Assembly: GCA_027625915.1 (NCBI GenBank)
Contig: JANTQA010000012.1
Span: forward strand, 4,176,501 to 4,240,500
DNA length: 64,000 bases
Reading direction: 5' to 3'
From: Anaeramoeba flamelloides
Lineage: Eukaryota; Metamonada; Anaeramoebidae
Shown: positions 12,401-26,062 of the stretch, one piece after another
Layout: every line of letters begins with the position of its first letter
Numbering within the stretch: position 1 is the first letter of the stretch
Notes under the pieces: generated by a model
The model's input: only the letters and a program-made list of their open reading frames with translations
Told to the model about the DNA's origin: nothing
The model's database searches: none
Position numbers and translations under genes: made by a program

Positions 12401-13279
12401 CAACCATTCCATTCGACCTGTGAAACTTTTTTCTTTCCTTTAAGAAAACCGAAATTTTTTAAAATCCCAAAAACTAAAGATAAACTCGTTTATAAATATA
12501 AAAAATTAAAAACCATTTTCAAATTAATTTTTGGAGATGAATGATTACCTTATAAGGTTTATAATCCCTGAAATTTGAAAAAAAAATATCTTATATCGGG
12601 TGTACCGAAATGCTATTTTGGCACTTAGCTGAATGATAATTGACTTTGTATGAATTTTAATAGATGTTCAAAATGGCAATTTTTGTCATTTTATTTTATT
12701 TTACCCGTTATCAGAATCCAAGATTCTGAATGACTAATAGATTGACTGTTAGATAGTTAATAAAAAAAATATGAGTTTTGGGTTGGAAATTGAAAATATT
12801 AATTATATTTGGTTTTATTGGGGGCTTTTAAAAAAATTTATTTTTTTTTCGGGTAATTGAGTATAAGGGAAATAAAAATTTCAATTGACAATCCAAAAAT
12901 CAAAATTCACTTCTTAAACACCCACCAATCTATTAGTTTTCAAACTTATACTCTTCAATTCGGATTTCGGGAAAAATCATCAAATAAATTATCAAAAATT
13001 CCCATTTTGAACATTTATTAAAATTCATACAAAGTCAATTATCGTTCAGCTAAGTGCCAAAATAGCATTACAACGTACCCGATATAAGATAGTCTGTTTT
13101 CAAATTTCAGAGAGTATAAACCTTAACATGTTTAAAGATCAAAAAAAAAATTTTCTTTCAACACCCTTTAAATTTTGTAAAAATTTTTAAACAAGTTTAT
13201 CTTTAGTTTTTGGGATTTTAAAAAATTTCGGTTTTCTTAAAGGAAAGAAAAAAGTTTCACAAGTATAATGGAACGGTTG
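12401..13279. repeat. Rep-F long foldback (inverted-repeat) element, copy 1
   Basis: Two arms of roughly 300 bp or more face each other. The left arm has TGTGAAACTTTTTTCTTTCC, AACCGAAATTTTTTAAAATC and CCAAAAACTAAAGATAAAC; the right arm has the exact reverse complements at 13190-13262. Further in, GCACTTAGCTGAATGATAAT pairs with ATTATCGTTCAGCTAAGTGC, and a CAAAATGGCAATTTTTG block pairs with its inverse, leaving a short central loop. There is no coding capacity. Related elements lie at 40594-41150 (two arms) and 32355-32575 (one arm). Confidence 0.8.
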
Positions 13280-16200
13280 AACTTTATAGATAGAGTAAAG
13301 ATATAAAGTACTGGAGTTTAAGAATAATAATGTGTTTTCATTACATTTTCTTTTTGAGTTGCTTTGATATTTTTATTTATTTTTATTTATTTTAATGTTT
13401 TTTCAAGTTTCCTCAACCTTGATTTCGCAAAAACATATCAGTACAAGACACTTTCTATACAATCTTAATCCAGTAAAAGTACCGAATTATATTGTATGGA
13501 AAGATACATCCAGCCCACTTCGCTTCACTTCGTTTATTTTCAAATCGATTCAATTCCATTCGGTTTAATTTAGTTAAGTTGTGTCTGTTTAAGATCTATT
13601 TAGCCCCAGTTTGGTTTGTTTAAGAAATTATCATGAACAAGTTTATCAATTCTAATAATGATTTTTTATTCCCTTTTTTACCCTCCCCAAAGACTTAAAA
13701 AGGCGGAAAGAGGAGGAACCCAAACAACTTATAAAAAGGGGATTTGGAAAAGGTATAAAGAATAAATTTTGACATTGTAATGATAATTTTATTTTTTTTG
13801 TTTTTGAAGTGATGGTTTTATTTATTTTTCTTCTTTATGGAGAAAAAACAAACTAGGTATTTTCATCAATAGAATTTTTTTTTTAATTGAAAATGATATT
13901 ATTGGTAGTTCGGTTGATTATCATTAATTTGTATTTTTTTCATAAATCAACAGAGTTTTAATAAATGTAACAATTATAACTAAAAATCGAGCTTATGCTT
14001 CATAGAACCACTAATTCTTTGAAGAAATCGTCTTACCGATTTGAATCTTTTTGACGATTACAAAAATGGAACCTGAAAGGAATTGGAACAAAATTCCTCT
14101 CAATTTATCGCGCGTATCCGATTTTTGGGAGAAATGACCAGATTTGCTCTCTCACTTGGTTCAAAAATATCTCTAATTCAAATTATGAATTGGAAAAGTG
14201 TCGTAGAGTGCGTGTTTTTTTTTAATTTCAGAAATTAAAAAAAGCTAATGACACTTTTCCAGAATTCGAACGAATGGAGAAAAATCCAAGATTTTACTCA
14301 ATTCTTTTAAATTCTGGAAAATATAACGACAAAGAGGTGAACTTTTAGTAATCGCTTTTTAATCGAAAAAAAAATAATAATAAAAGTTTTTAAACAAGTA
14401 TGAATTTTGGAATAATTTTAAACCAGTAATAAATTGAGAAATGTGATTTCCAAACATTTTTACTCTTTTTTTTTTTTTTTTTAAGATTACTTTTTCTAAA
14501 ATAAAAATTAAATAAATATAGTGTGTTTCCAAAGGATTGAGGCAATTTTATTACATTTCATAAAAAATCATCTTTGTTAGTCGGAGTTATTTGTAAATTG
14601 GCAATGTCAAATCGAGTAAAATATTAATACTAATTGGATCAACATATTGGTTATTATTTTAAAAATATGTTCTTTAAAATATGTTCATAAAAATATTTCC
14701 CAAAAAAATTTTCAACACATTTGTTGTTGGAGAAAATAAGGAATCACTAAAATTTCAATAAAAAATCTGCAAGATAATAAAACAAACAATTTTTTAACTA
14801 ATAAAACTCAGTTTTAATTTTCTGCCTCTATTAGAAATCTTGTTGAGATTAAACCTATTTATGATTCCATTTTAATGATCAAAAAGAAAAAATTAACCTA
14901 CTAATTTTAACACTTAAAAAATAGCTCAAAAAATTAAGATCAGAATCTTTCACATATCTTTTATTAATGTGGTGTCATACTCTCAAACAAATCGAATTAT
15001 TATTAAGAATTAATAAATGTTGAAAGTCGGTTTTGGATAATTCAATAGTTGTAATAGAACTGAGTTTAATAAATATATTTTAAAATAAATTTGCCCGGTT
15101 TTTTTGCAAATATACTTGTATCAAAAGAAAAAAGTATAGCAAGACAAAATATTTTCATCTTTTCAAAACATGATTATTGAAATATATTTTTAAAAAATAG
15201 TTTTGTATTTTCTGATTATTAATGGGTTGTAATTATTGAAAAAGAATTTGGTTTGTACTAAAAATTGTTTTTAAAATCTAAATTCTTTTTTGCACTATTT
15301 GTATTTTCAGAATTTTAACAAATAAACTCTTGTTTTTTATTTTTATTTATTATTTTTTTTTTAACCAAACGTATCTTGAAGGGCTATCTTTATTTTGTGT
15401 TCTGTGGAAATGGAAATCCAATATTGTAAATCGAAAAAAAGGTTTAAAAGAATGTCTGATAAAAGAAAAACTAAAATATTACAAATTTTAGGATTTTTTG
15501 GATTTTGGTGAAAAATTAAAAAAAAGATTGAATTAATCCAAAAATTTCATAAATTTTCAAACAAAGCAAGGTAAATTTTAAAATAATTTTTTTTTGTCTC
15601 TTACTTGTCTTGATTTCTACGTTATTATAAAGTATATTTATACCATTTTCAATCAACTCTAGAATATTTTAAAATGAATTTGAAAGTCCCAGACATAAGA
15701 GGATTCTTATTTTCGAACCTTTTCAAGGTAAAATTCGAATTAGGATTAAACATATTCTCCAGAAGGTGAACAATGGAAAATTGGTCATAAACTAGCAAAA
15801 ACGGGCAAATATAGCACACCCAATAATCTCATAACATTATATCCCATACAAACAAAAATATATCTTTTTAACCGCTTTTTTTTTTCAAATTAATTTTTTT
15901 TTAAATTAAATATGACCAACTCAGTCAAAACAAATAAAAGATCTCAATTTATGTTGTTGATACTGTTTTGTGGGAATTTTTAACCAAAGGGTTTAATAAA
16001 CCGAACTATGGAGACACATCTTCAACTTTATGAAGTCTTTTTCAATTCAAAAAAAAAAATGGAAACAAATACAATTTACTAAATTCACGAAAGGTGAAAG
16101 TCAAATTTCAAAATTAGGGCAAACTTTTTTATTATTATTATTTTTTTTTCGTTTGTATTTCAAAAAATAAAATTATTACACTATATTTTTATTTATTACA

Positions 16201-17518
16201 CTATATTGGTCATTATATCTAAACACTTTAATAAAATACATTATTATTCAAAAAAAAAAAAACAATTAAACAAATTTGTTTCCGATGAAAAATCTGCCCC
16301 TATTTTTGAAATTTAGCTTATAATTACAAAATAATACATTTTTTGTTTCAATGTTGAAATGATTTTTTATCATATTTAAACCAACTTTTTGAAATTTTCG
16401 TGGTCCTACACACACAATTTTATTTTTTTCTTTTTATTTTGGTTTTGTTTCAAATATTTCTCATACTATTGAAATAAAAAAATGAAATTTGCAGATGTAA
16501 AATTTTAAAATTGTACTTTTCGTTCGAATTTATGTGTTGAATTTTTTCAAAATACTTTTTTTGATTTAAATACAACCATTCACGTCAAAACGTGTATTAA
16601 ATGAACATTTTTACGAGACTAAGACCAGTGCAAAATGGGCATCTTTTCACGAAAATTGTCATTTTGAAAATGTTTTGCCCAAATTACATATTTTGGAAAA
16701 AAAACACACAAAATTTTAAATTTAAACAAGATCTCTTGACTCAAGTGACTCCTTTAAGTTCACAAATATGTTGCTATTCATAAAAGCAATTTTTACTGTC
16801 AATAAAACACAGATAGCCTTAATTACTTTTACAATTTCAAACCTTTAAAAAAAAAGAAAAACAAAAACAATCTTTAGGGGTTAATATTTCTCGCTTTCAA
16901 GTTCAACTTTTTGTGTATTGACTTATCTGGGTAACAAAAAAAAATGCACCTCTTTTTTGAAAAACCTTTATTACAGTCAATTTATCTTCCAAAGTAAAAT
17001 TCAAAAAACAAAAAAAAAAAAGTTAAAATTTTCGAAAAATTCATAATAGTTTTAATTTTTGAGAGAAATTTTTTGACCAATATGTTGAGAGGCAATGGTT
17101 TTGTTTTTTTGATTCTTTTTTAAAGTAGCGGTAAATTTTATGAGGGTTCTCTCCAAACAAATGATTTTTAGAAATAATAAAGGGTATGTGTCGAACAAAA
17201 AACAATCGTTTTAAAATCAGTGTTCTTTTTAAAAAAAATGAACGATCATTAAATAGTGTACGGCTGAAATAATTTTTATTTAGTTTTCTTGTTTTTTTTA
17301 CTCTTTTGTTCATTATTTCAATTTTTAATCCCAAAAGTTAGTCTGATTTTTGTTTGTACTTCCAATACTCAAAAATTCTTGTCAAAGTTTGGGAGTTGCA
17401 AACCAAAAATTAGAAATTCTTCTCGTTTGGGAAACTGTTTTTAACATTCTAAAAATTTTTGCCTTGCCCAAACAACATCACAAAATCTTTTCTTAATTTT
17501 TTTTTTTATTTGTTGTGA
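13280..17518. other. Intergenic, A+T-rich, one Rep-A copy
   Basis: No gene supported. 13490-13640 is less A+T-rich and holds a degenerate run of TTCGYTT/TTCRGTT-like units (CACTTCGCTTCACTTCG). A Rep-A copy lies at about 14191-14335. A direct duplication of ATTACACTATATT occurs near 16175-16207. The remainder is low complexity. Confidence 0.55.
14191..14335. repeat. Rep-A interspersed hairpin repeat
   Basis: GAAAAGTGTCGTAGAGTG at the left, then GACACTTTTCCAGAATTCG, a short loop, and ACTCAATTCTTTTAAATTCT GGAAAA on the right. The two inner halves are inverted copies of each other. It belongs with the Rep-A copies at 44.4, 56.5 and 62.0 kb, which share the CGTAGAGTG-type start and the TTCCAGAATTC core. 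Confidence 0.65.
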
Positions 17519-17896
17519 TTAAAATGATCGCTTTGGAACTGTAATTTGTTGATGCAAAAACATTTCGTTTGTCCTTCAAAATGTAACTTTTTATTATTTT
17601 TGATTTGATCTGATTTTTTTTTTTGATTTTTTTTTTTTTTGCTATTCCGATTCCAAAAACAAAAGAGATGATAAAAATTTACTTTCTGGAGGAAGGTCGA
17701 CAAGTTTTAGTGACTCTTTTTTTGCTCTTGTTTTTGTTAGTGGTGGTGGTTCTAAAAATGATCCTTTCTGTAAATTCTCAAAGATATTAGTTGGTAAAAT
17801 AACAATAGTAGATCTTCCAGATTTTTCATATTTGTTCACTTGAAGTTCTTGTTTAATTTCTTCTTCTGTTAAACCAATTAAGTTTATTTGTTCCAT
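17519..17896 (-). CDS. Small unknown protein, probably two exons
   Basis: I do not recognise this gene. The first exon is 17896-17683. It begins at an ATG (MEQINLIGLTEEEIKQEL) and has a balanced composition, including RSTIVILPTNIFENL and LEPPPLTKTRAKKESLKL. A GTAAAT donor follows in phase 1. Joining it to an acceptor after ATTACAG at 17539 gives PKRSF and a stop, a protein of about 77 residues, but this second exon is only 20 bases and is a guess. Without splicing the frame runs 12 codons further, to 17642. The lysine-rich frame at 17041-17334 might be an alternative 3' exon but has no ATG. Nothing seen points to a function. Confidence 0.4.
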
Positions 17897-20799
17897 TTCA
17901 TTTTTTGTTAATCAAAATTGTTAAAAAAATGAAATCTAATTTCTTTAAAGGGATTATTAACTCGATTTGATATTTTTTTCTCAAAGGAATTAGGACACTT
18001 ATCTTCACAATGGTCCAATAAAAATTGAGCAAAAAAATCTATTTACAGACTTTAAAGATTTGAATCAAGAATTTAAGACAAATTTTTTACACTTAATTTT
18101 CGGAAAAAAGAATTGGATTCTTGTTCTTTGAGTTTTTGGATTTTTGTATCATATTAGAAAAAGAAAAATTTGCAAAAACATTTTTATTTTGAAGAAATCT
18201 CACTTTTGATAATTTCTAATCGTTTGTATGAAAAAGGAACATTACAAAATCTAATCTTATGTAAAAATCAAAAAAAAATAAAACAATTATATATAAAAGT
18301 GTCTATAGGTACACCCTACATTTGACCCGATAAATAAAGTACATTTTCTCAAAAAACTAAAATCACAAGTACTTAAAAAAATCTACCATTGTGTTTTAAT
18401 AATTGATGAATTTGAAAACATCGACTGGTAAAACATGAAAAAAGGAGAGTAAACATGAGCTCAATAACAGTCATGTTAAATCAATAAAAGACAATCTCAA
18501 ATCTTCGTCAAGTGGAGAAATATGAAAATTATAATGATATCATAAAATAGCCAAATTTCTAATATTTGTAGGGGATCATCACCATGTTTAAACTGGAAAT
18601 CATCAACAACTTTAATACTAACAAAAATCCCTTTGAAATGGTTTAAATATGAGACATATTCAAAGAGGAAAACAAATAGGTAAATTCTAAACTTGATTTT
18701 TTGGTACTTTAAAATTTTTTTGAAGATTATTTTTTCTTTTTATTTATTTAGAGAAAGGAGTAATTAAAGAAAAATAATCATATAAAAATCAGAGAAGAAG
18801 AAAAATAATTAAAATATGTATAAAAAATAATATTATCATTTTCATGACCAAATAGAAATTATCCGTGTCCTGAATACACATGAGGAGCAAAAACCCGATA
18901 GAATAATTATCGATTATAGATAAAAATTCCACAATCCGTCATTAATAATTGATATTCCACTGTCTTTAGGTTTTGTTTAATTTAAAATAATGGAATAAAA
19001 TCATTGATTTTGCCCCATTATTTTGAATGTAAAAAAACCTAGATACTGCCTCTCCGAGTGGGGCACTTGGTGCCCGAATTGATATATTTTTTACTATTTT
19101 AAGTATTTTTTGTTAAAATTATTGTTTCTTGAATAGACAATTGGTTAAATTAATAAAATAAATAAATAAAAAAAAAACAGATTTTAATTGTAAGAAAAAA
19201 AAATATTATCTACACAGGTAGTGTAATTTTGCAAACAGAAAAACATAAAAAAAAAAAAAGTATTTTACATATGTTATAACGATATTTAAAAAAAATTTTA
19301 GAAAAAAATTCACATTTAATTTTGATATTTCTTTATTTATCATTTTGTATCTGAAAAATCTTTAATAATTGTAACTGATAATGAATGAATAAAATAAATC
19401 TAAAATTTATTTAATGGTAAAAATCTTAAATTTTATTTATTTTATTTGGTCTGTAACCAATACATTAAAGAACTCTACAAGTTACAATTTAAATTTATTT
19501 GGTTATAATTCAATACTTTACTAAAAAAATTCTGATAGGTAAAAAAAAACAATATAAACCTTTTCCCAAAAATTTGGATACAGTTTAAACAGTTAAAAGT
19601 TTAAAAATACTGCACCATTAAAATTCAATTTGGAAATGATTTTGATTTTACTAACTTTTTCATTTTTTCAATTTTTGTTTTTCTATTTATGGATATTGAA
19701 CAGTTGGAAAATGGAAAATTAAGAAAAGAAAAAACCAATTTGGAAACAATCTACCAGTGTATAAATGAAAATAGTTAAAGTTTTATTTCAAATGAGCTAG
19801 ATATGGAAATTAAGAAAGAACATTATTGGATTGATTCATGGAACAAAAAAAGAGAGAAATAAAGAAAAAAAAACATCCCAACAAAATACCCAGATGAATT
19901 GTGACTTAATCTGAAAAATGAGACTTTAAAGAACAAAAGTTTGACCTATAAAGAATTACCAATAAAATGTAGAGAAGTTTATTTAAATTTACCTTTTTAA
20001 ACGGTTTTTCTTGATTTTATATTTTTTTTCTTTACAATTTCCAAAACGAGATTTCTCATTTGAAATAAAAGGTCACACCGATTTTTAAAATATTTAATTT
20101 TAATTTTTATTGTTTTGTTTTAATGAGTTTTAAAGATTCAGTTGAGTTTTTTTTTAGGTTTTAAAGAGTTTCTTATATTTTATAATGATACTTTAATTAA
20201 TTTGATTCAATTTAGAATAATTCATGAAATTTATATGCCCTTCTATTTGAAAAAGAGTTTACATACATACATATATAGATATATATTCATTAATTTTATC
20301 AGTAGGACTAATTTATCAATTTTTAAATATATTATAGGATAAAATTAAAAAAAATTATATAATTTGTATAGTAAATGAATTCAAAATCTAGATCATTTTG
20401 AAAAAAAAAAAAATACCCGAAAAAAAGGAGTTTTTTTCAAAATACAAGAATATTGAAAAAGGTAGTATTCGAATTTTAATCAGTATATTTACAATCTATT
20501 CTTAATTGCATAAAATTATCATAACTTTGAAAAAATCATTTATAAAAGATGTATAACTGAAATCCAATATGTAGTTTTGGCTAACTTTAATTTTCAGAAT
20601 TTATTTTTTCCTTGTAGTGATGTGTATGGCTTTTTTTTTTTTAAAAAAAAAAAAACAATAACCTATGTTATTATTATATCTTTAAAAAGATTTACAGGTT
20701 TAAAACACATCTGATATTTATTAAAAAAAACTGTTTGTAAAAAATAACAAAATATTATTCCTTTTGAATTTCTTAAATAATTACCAAAAAAAAAAACCA
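17897..20799. other. Intergenic, nothing recognised
   Basis: A+T-rich sequence without a convincing frame. One small feature stands out: at about 19048-19075 a G+C-rich patch contains a perfect 6-bp stem with a 3-base loop (GGGCACTTGGTGCCC) just after CTCCGAGT. Confidence 0.55.
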
Positions 20800-22905
20800 T
20801 TATTTTTTTAATAATTGATTTTTAATTTTGTTCAATTCAGCATTTAATGAAGAATATTTTTTTAACTGATAATATTCCACCGAGTCTTTTAATTCATCAA
20901 AAATTAAAATTGGGTCATCGTCCGCCGTTAATTCGATTTTATTTGTATAGAAAAATTTGATTAGTATTTCTAGGCTTTCTAATGTCTTGCCGGAATAGTC
21001 TGTAACCGAATTTGAATTTTCTTCAATTTTATCAAACATTTCTCTAAATAAACCACTTCTTGCATAGAGAATAAATTTGTGAACGGGAATTACATCATAA
21101 TCATCCTCTTCTTCTTCTTCGCCGTCATCATCATCATCATCTTCTTCTTCTTCGTCGTCGTCGTCATTCTCTTTGATTATTAAATTGAAATTTTTTGAAT
21201 CTTCGTCCAGGAATAAAAGATGAAGATCTTTGTAAAAAGCAGTTTGTGAAAAGTCATGGAGATCTATTTTTTCACAAATTTCTTTTACTATGGTACTGTC
21301 TTCGATCACTCCTGAATAAACCCATTTTAAAAAGCTTTTGATCTGCTCTTTCTCATAATTTTTATTCTTTAAAATATTTTCAATTTCTTCAACTGTTTTT
21401 TTAGTTCTACACTCGACTAGTGGTTTGTGTATTTTAATATTTATATTATTATCAAGTTTAAAAGTGTGATCACTGAATTTCCCATTTTCAAGTAAAATCA
21501 AAAAATCTAAATTTGATCTTTCTTTCCTAAAATTGACTTTTGGTATAATAAATGTGTTATAACAAGCGCTCGAGAGTTCATAAAGTCCATTTTTTGGGAG
21601 ACTGTAGTCAATTATTTTTGTTGGTTGGTTGAAGGCTGGGCGGAGAATACTTGATGTTAAACTAGTGGAAGAAAATTTGCCCCATGTGTAAATCTCGTTC
21701 TGATCTGTCAAAACTGTTGTGTGGTAGGAACCAGAAACTATTGAAATGACATTGACGTCCTTTAAGGACTCAAGCTTTTTGAAAGCTGTTGTATCTTCCA
21801 AGAGGCCATTCTGAAATTTTATGCCAGTTGTAAATACTTCCCCACACCTGAACAAAATCGCGGAGCTTTCGAGCCCGCAGGTAATGTTCTCGACTTCGTT
21901 TGCTTGAATATTCGGCACAACAGTGGCAGTTTTGGCATCCATTTTATTACCCAGCCCAAGATTGCCCTTCATACCTCTTCCTAGCGCATACACAACATTC
22001 TCGTTGGTTCCAAAAAAGTAATGTAAGCCATGAGGTGAACAATAGACCCGATCAACATTCTCAAACAACTTTACTGGTAAGGCTGAGTGGCTGGTCGCTT
22101 TTCCTCCCAATTGGCCTATAGTAAATTTTAAATTTTGTGAAGCAATTTAAAAGAAGAAAGTAAGAAAAAAAAAGTTTATTCAAACACAAAAAAAAAGAGA
22201 AAAATTCGAGCGCTATGAAGAAGAAAAAGGAAAAAATTTTCACTTTCTTTTCCTTTTACATTTCCATTTCCATTTCTAAATTGAGTACTAAAAGAGTCTG
22301 TGAAAATTTTTTACTCTACTTGAAAAAGGAAAATGAAAATAAAGCCATAATTTTTTTCCTTTATCACACAATTCCAATAATAAGACAGAAAAAAAAAAAA
22401 AAAAAAAAAAAGAAAAAGTAGGAAAAATACCATCACGATTAAATCCATTAACATATAAATCATTAGTGTCTGAAAGAAAAAAGTTATTTAAAGAGCCACA
22501 ATTGATATCAATAATGAATATTTTTTGTTTCTCAAAAAAATCAATCAAATAGGATTTGTCTTTTTTGATCATTGAAGTATTTTCAAACGGTAGTTGTTTG
22601 TAATTATTACCGACGCCAATCGAATAAACCTTTCCCGATTGAGTTAGAACCAGTGAATTAAAATAGCTATGTGCTATTTTAATTACTGTTTCATTTTCGA
22701 ACGGAAAGCTTTTCTTGCTATTGTCTTCATACACACTGATCTTGTTCTCACTATCCAATATGGTAATGATGCTGCACCCGCCACATATTTGCTTGGGTTT
22801 TGGGTTAACAGTGATAGGGTGAATTGTCGTTGAAAAGTTATTTTGCTCTGTCAAAAAGCCCCTTTTAACTCCAAAATAATAAGAATTGTTTTGAGTTTGT
22901 TCCAT
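20800..22905 (-). CDS. RCC1-repeat protein with BTB-type C-terminal domains
   Basis: Two exons, 22905-22431 and 22115-20800, joined by a 315-bp GT-AG intron in phase 1, give 596 residues. The junction restores NRDGQLGG, a typical RCC1 NxxGQLG motif, which supports the splice. RCC1-like repeats fill about residues 1-350: SGKVYSIGVGN, VVYALGRG...GNLGLGN, GEVFTTG, NEIYTWGKF. After NGKFSDHTFKL (from about 369) come two BTB-like units. The first is degenerate (HKPLVE...IKSFLKWVYSG). The second runs from about 460 to 580 with VIPVHKFILYARSGLFREMF and LEILIKFFYTN, and is split by an acidic tract of about 24 D/E residues at roughly 474-497. BTB domains commonly mediate dimerisation or CUL3 binding; RCC1 propellers bind partner proteins. 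No partner is visible here. The intron contains a long A/T homopolymer. Confidence 0.85.
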
Positions 22906-23089
22906 TTTAAAAATCTAAAAAAAATGATTTTGATATTTAATCCACACTTCAAAAATCACACTCACCCTGGGGTGGCATTTTTCTAATTAGTTGACAGTCT
23001 CTTTCAATCTTTTAGAATGTTTTTTATTGAACAATTAAAAGTTCATTAAAATTGTATAGTGGAATAAAAAACCCCTGTTATCAACCTTT

Positions 23090-23480
23090 AACCCATTACT
23101 AAAATTTAATCTCATGTTTTTTTACATACTTGGGTATTACAAGAGATAGGTATACATCCATCTATATATACTTGGTTCAGATTTAAATTGGCTTTTGAGG
23201 TTTGATCTTGAATTAATGTAAATTATTCAAAAAATACTAAAGGCTTTTAGATTCTAAAATTTGAATGATATTTTCAAAATTTCTTGGATAAAATGATTTT
23301 TTTAATAAAAATTCTTAAAATGAAATATTTCTCATTTTTTTTCAAACAATTACTTTTTAATCATTCAATATCTTTTCAATTCTTTTTTATAATTTCTTAA
23401 AAGAGCCCTATTTCTTGTTTATATTTTGTTGTCATCCCAATGATCTATTTCTTTTATTTCTACAGTCAGTGGATATTTTT
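23090..23480. repeat. Rep-I interspersed repeat
   Basis: ATCTTGAATTAATGTAAAT, ATTCAAAAAATACTAAA and GCTTTTAG, preceded by CTTGGTT and followed by AGAGCCCTATTTCTTGTTTA and TTGTTGTCATCCCA. These occur in the same order at 42600-43030. It is non-coding. Confidence 0.6.
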
Positions 23481-24469
23481 TGGATAAGTTAAATTTTTTG
23501 TATTGGGTGAAAGTAAAAAACATGGTTTATTTACACCACAGTAGAAAGTATTTGTTCTCTAAAAAAAATTAAATTGCTTTTGAAATGTAACAATTGTCAA
23601 ATATTAAATTTTCACCTAATTCAATCATTGTGTCACTGAAGTACTCATGAAAAAATTAAAAAAATTCAGTTCAACACAAGTTTAAATATATATGTTGTAA
23701 ATTAAAGGAGTTTTTACAATTTTAAAGATAAATAAATATATCCATGTATATATCCAAATTTTGGTAATAATAAATATAATTTCTTGTTAAATTATGAGAC
23801 TAATAATAATTTTGATCAAAAAATCGTTTGGTGAATAGGAATCTTTGAATTTTTTAAAAAAAAACATTTTTTTAACAAAAATATTGGTATTTACCAAACA
23901 ATTTTATATTTAAAATCACTTCAAGCTCAAAAATCAAAACAGATATTTCTTTTATTATTATTGAAATTTGGATTAATGAATGGAACAATTGATCAATCAT
24001 GAAAATTTTAAAAAATCTTTTTTACAACATTCAATAGTTATACTTGTTAACTAGTATGTGAAAAAAAATACAATTGACATTAAAATAAATCTGTACATCC
24101 ATTATCTGTTGCAACTATATTGGCATTTTTTTTTTTTTCTGAAGTGGGTCAAGATTTTTATAACCAATTAAATATCCTGTATTTTCTTTTAATTATAAAT
24201 GGAATATTTTCACTTTATTTTCAATAACCTTTTTCAAAGATAGCCACAAATTATGATCTTCTTCTTTGAAAAATCAATTTTATTTGTAAAAGAATTTTTT
24301 GATCTTTGACTACAACCTACTTCTTAAATAACTCAATTTGAAAAAGAAAATATTTGGAAAAGTAAATGAATATTTTTTCACATTTAGAATTCAAATAAAA
24401 AGAAGGAGCAAAAGATAAAAAAAAAAAAAAAAAAAATGTCAGTAACATCATACTACTATTTTTTGCAAA

Positions 24470-24990
24470 ATAAATAAGCTAAATTTCATAATAAATGGCC
24501 CATCTTAAATTTGAATTTTGAATTTCTTTTATATCTTTTTAAAGTTTTTCCTCTCACAATAAAAAGTTTGCAAATAATCTTTTTTTCTCTTTTTTATTTT
24601 TTCAAAAATGTTTTGTTAAAATGGAAAATGAAAATGAAAATTTTGAAAGAAGTAACAGATGAATTATGGAAAATTGGTTTCAAATATGAAAAAGAGATTA
24701 GATTTAGTTATTCAAATGGAAGGAGAATCCATAAATTGGTTTTTAATTTTTTAAATTTTTTATTTTTTATGTAATACTTCTTTCAATATAACTGACTAAA
24801 TTTTTTTAACAGTTTTTTTTATTTTTTTTTTCTTTTATTTTTAGACAAACAATAAATATCTCTGGAGTATAGTATTGAATATTAAAATCGAAATTTTTAT
24901 ACAATAATAGATAACTTCAATTATTAATAATATTTTTCTTTATATTTTGATTTTTAAATGGCCAATGATTTTGAAAGATAGTTTAGAACA
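24470..24990 (+). repeat. Duplicated gene-fragment repeat, copy 1
   Basis: About 500 bp nearly matching 34065-34590. The shared core encodes FKYEKEIRFSYSNGRRI. A GT follows, then about 100 bp ending in a TTTTATTTTTAG acceptor-like site and another shared block. This looks like a duplicated piece of an exon-intron-exon unit. In this copy an in-frame stop interrupts the frame that starts at ATGGAAAATGAAAATGAAAA, though an overlapping frame (MKMKILKEVTDELWKIG) stays open. I do not recognise the protein. Confidence 0.6.
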
Positions 24991-25560
24991 AAATTTACAT
25001 TCGTCTTCCTAAATAAATGTTTTCATATCCTATAAAATATCATTTTTTTTGATTATATAAATCAATTAAAATTATAAATTTTCTCTTATAATTGGGGAGT
25101 TTGATTACTGGATTTATCTGACTTTCACAATATTTAATTTTTTGATCAGTTAAATAAAAAATTCAATCATTTTATATTATAATTAATAGTACTGTTGTCA
25201 AAATAATATTTTCAGAAAGGCTTAAGACTTTTAAATATTAAAAATTGTTTGTTTTTTTTTGATCCAGTTTAGAAATTAAAGACCAATGAAACTAAAAAAA
25301 ACAAAACAAAATTAAAGATGATATTCTGTTCTTAAAATTAAATTATTCATAAATAAATTCCAAAAATGAAGGATCAAATTCTAAATTTTTTATCAAAAAA
25401 TAGAGTAAATTTTTAGTGAAAAAATTTTAATAATCATCAAAAAATCAAAAACTAAAAAAAATCAAGAAAATTGCAAAAAATTGATTACAAATTTCGTAAC
25501 TAATGGATAATTTTATAGAATACCAAGTATTAATATTATCAAAATTGATCTGAACTTTGG

Positions 25561-26062
25561 TATATAGTAGTGAACAAAATACCTGATATGAAAAAAATTA
25601 CTGTCAAGATTTTTAATTGTTAATATTAGGAAAATTTTTGTGAAAAAGTAATTATTTAAAATAAAATCCTTTTTTTAAGAATTAAAATTTCATAATTATA
25701 ACTCATTCAATTATTAGAATGATGATTAATTAAATTACACTTGTTCAAAACGATATTCAATCAATTATTAAAACCAGAATAAAAATTATAATTTTCCAAA
25801 CTCTACTAAACCTGTATAAACTTTGATTAAATTCTAATGTTACTCAAAAAAAGTAGATCCATCTAGATTATCCAAAAATTCAATGAATATTATATAGATA
25901 TCTCACTTTAATGGACTTTCTGGGTGTTTGTCACTCAGTTCAGAAAATATTTGGTTAGTTATAAAAAGGATTTGATATTACTTAAAATTTAATTACATCA
26001 TCACTTTTCCTAATATTCATAATTAAAAATCTTATCAGAGATTAATTTCATCCCATGTAGTT
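25561..26062. repeat. Rep-D palindromic element, copy 1
   Basis: The left half contains ACCTGATATGAAAAAAATTA, AGATTTTTAATTGTTAATAT and TAGGAAAATTTTTGTG. The right half carries inverted versions (TCCTAATATTCATAATTAAA, AATCTTATCAGAG, TTTCATCCCATG). The same pattern forms the copy at 48157-48680. It is non-coding and MITE-like. Confidence 0.65.
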
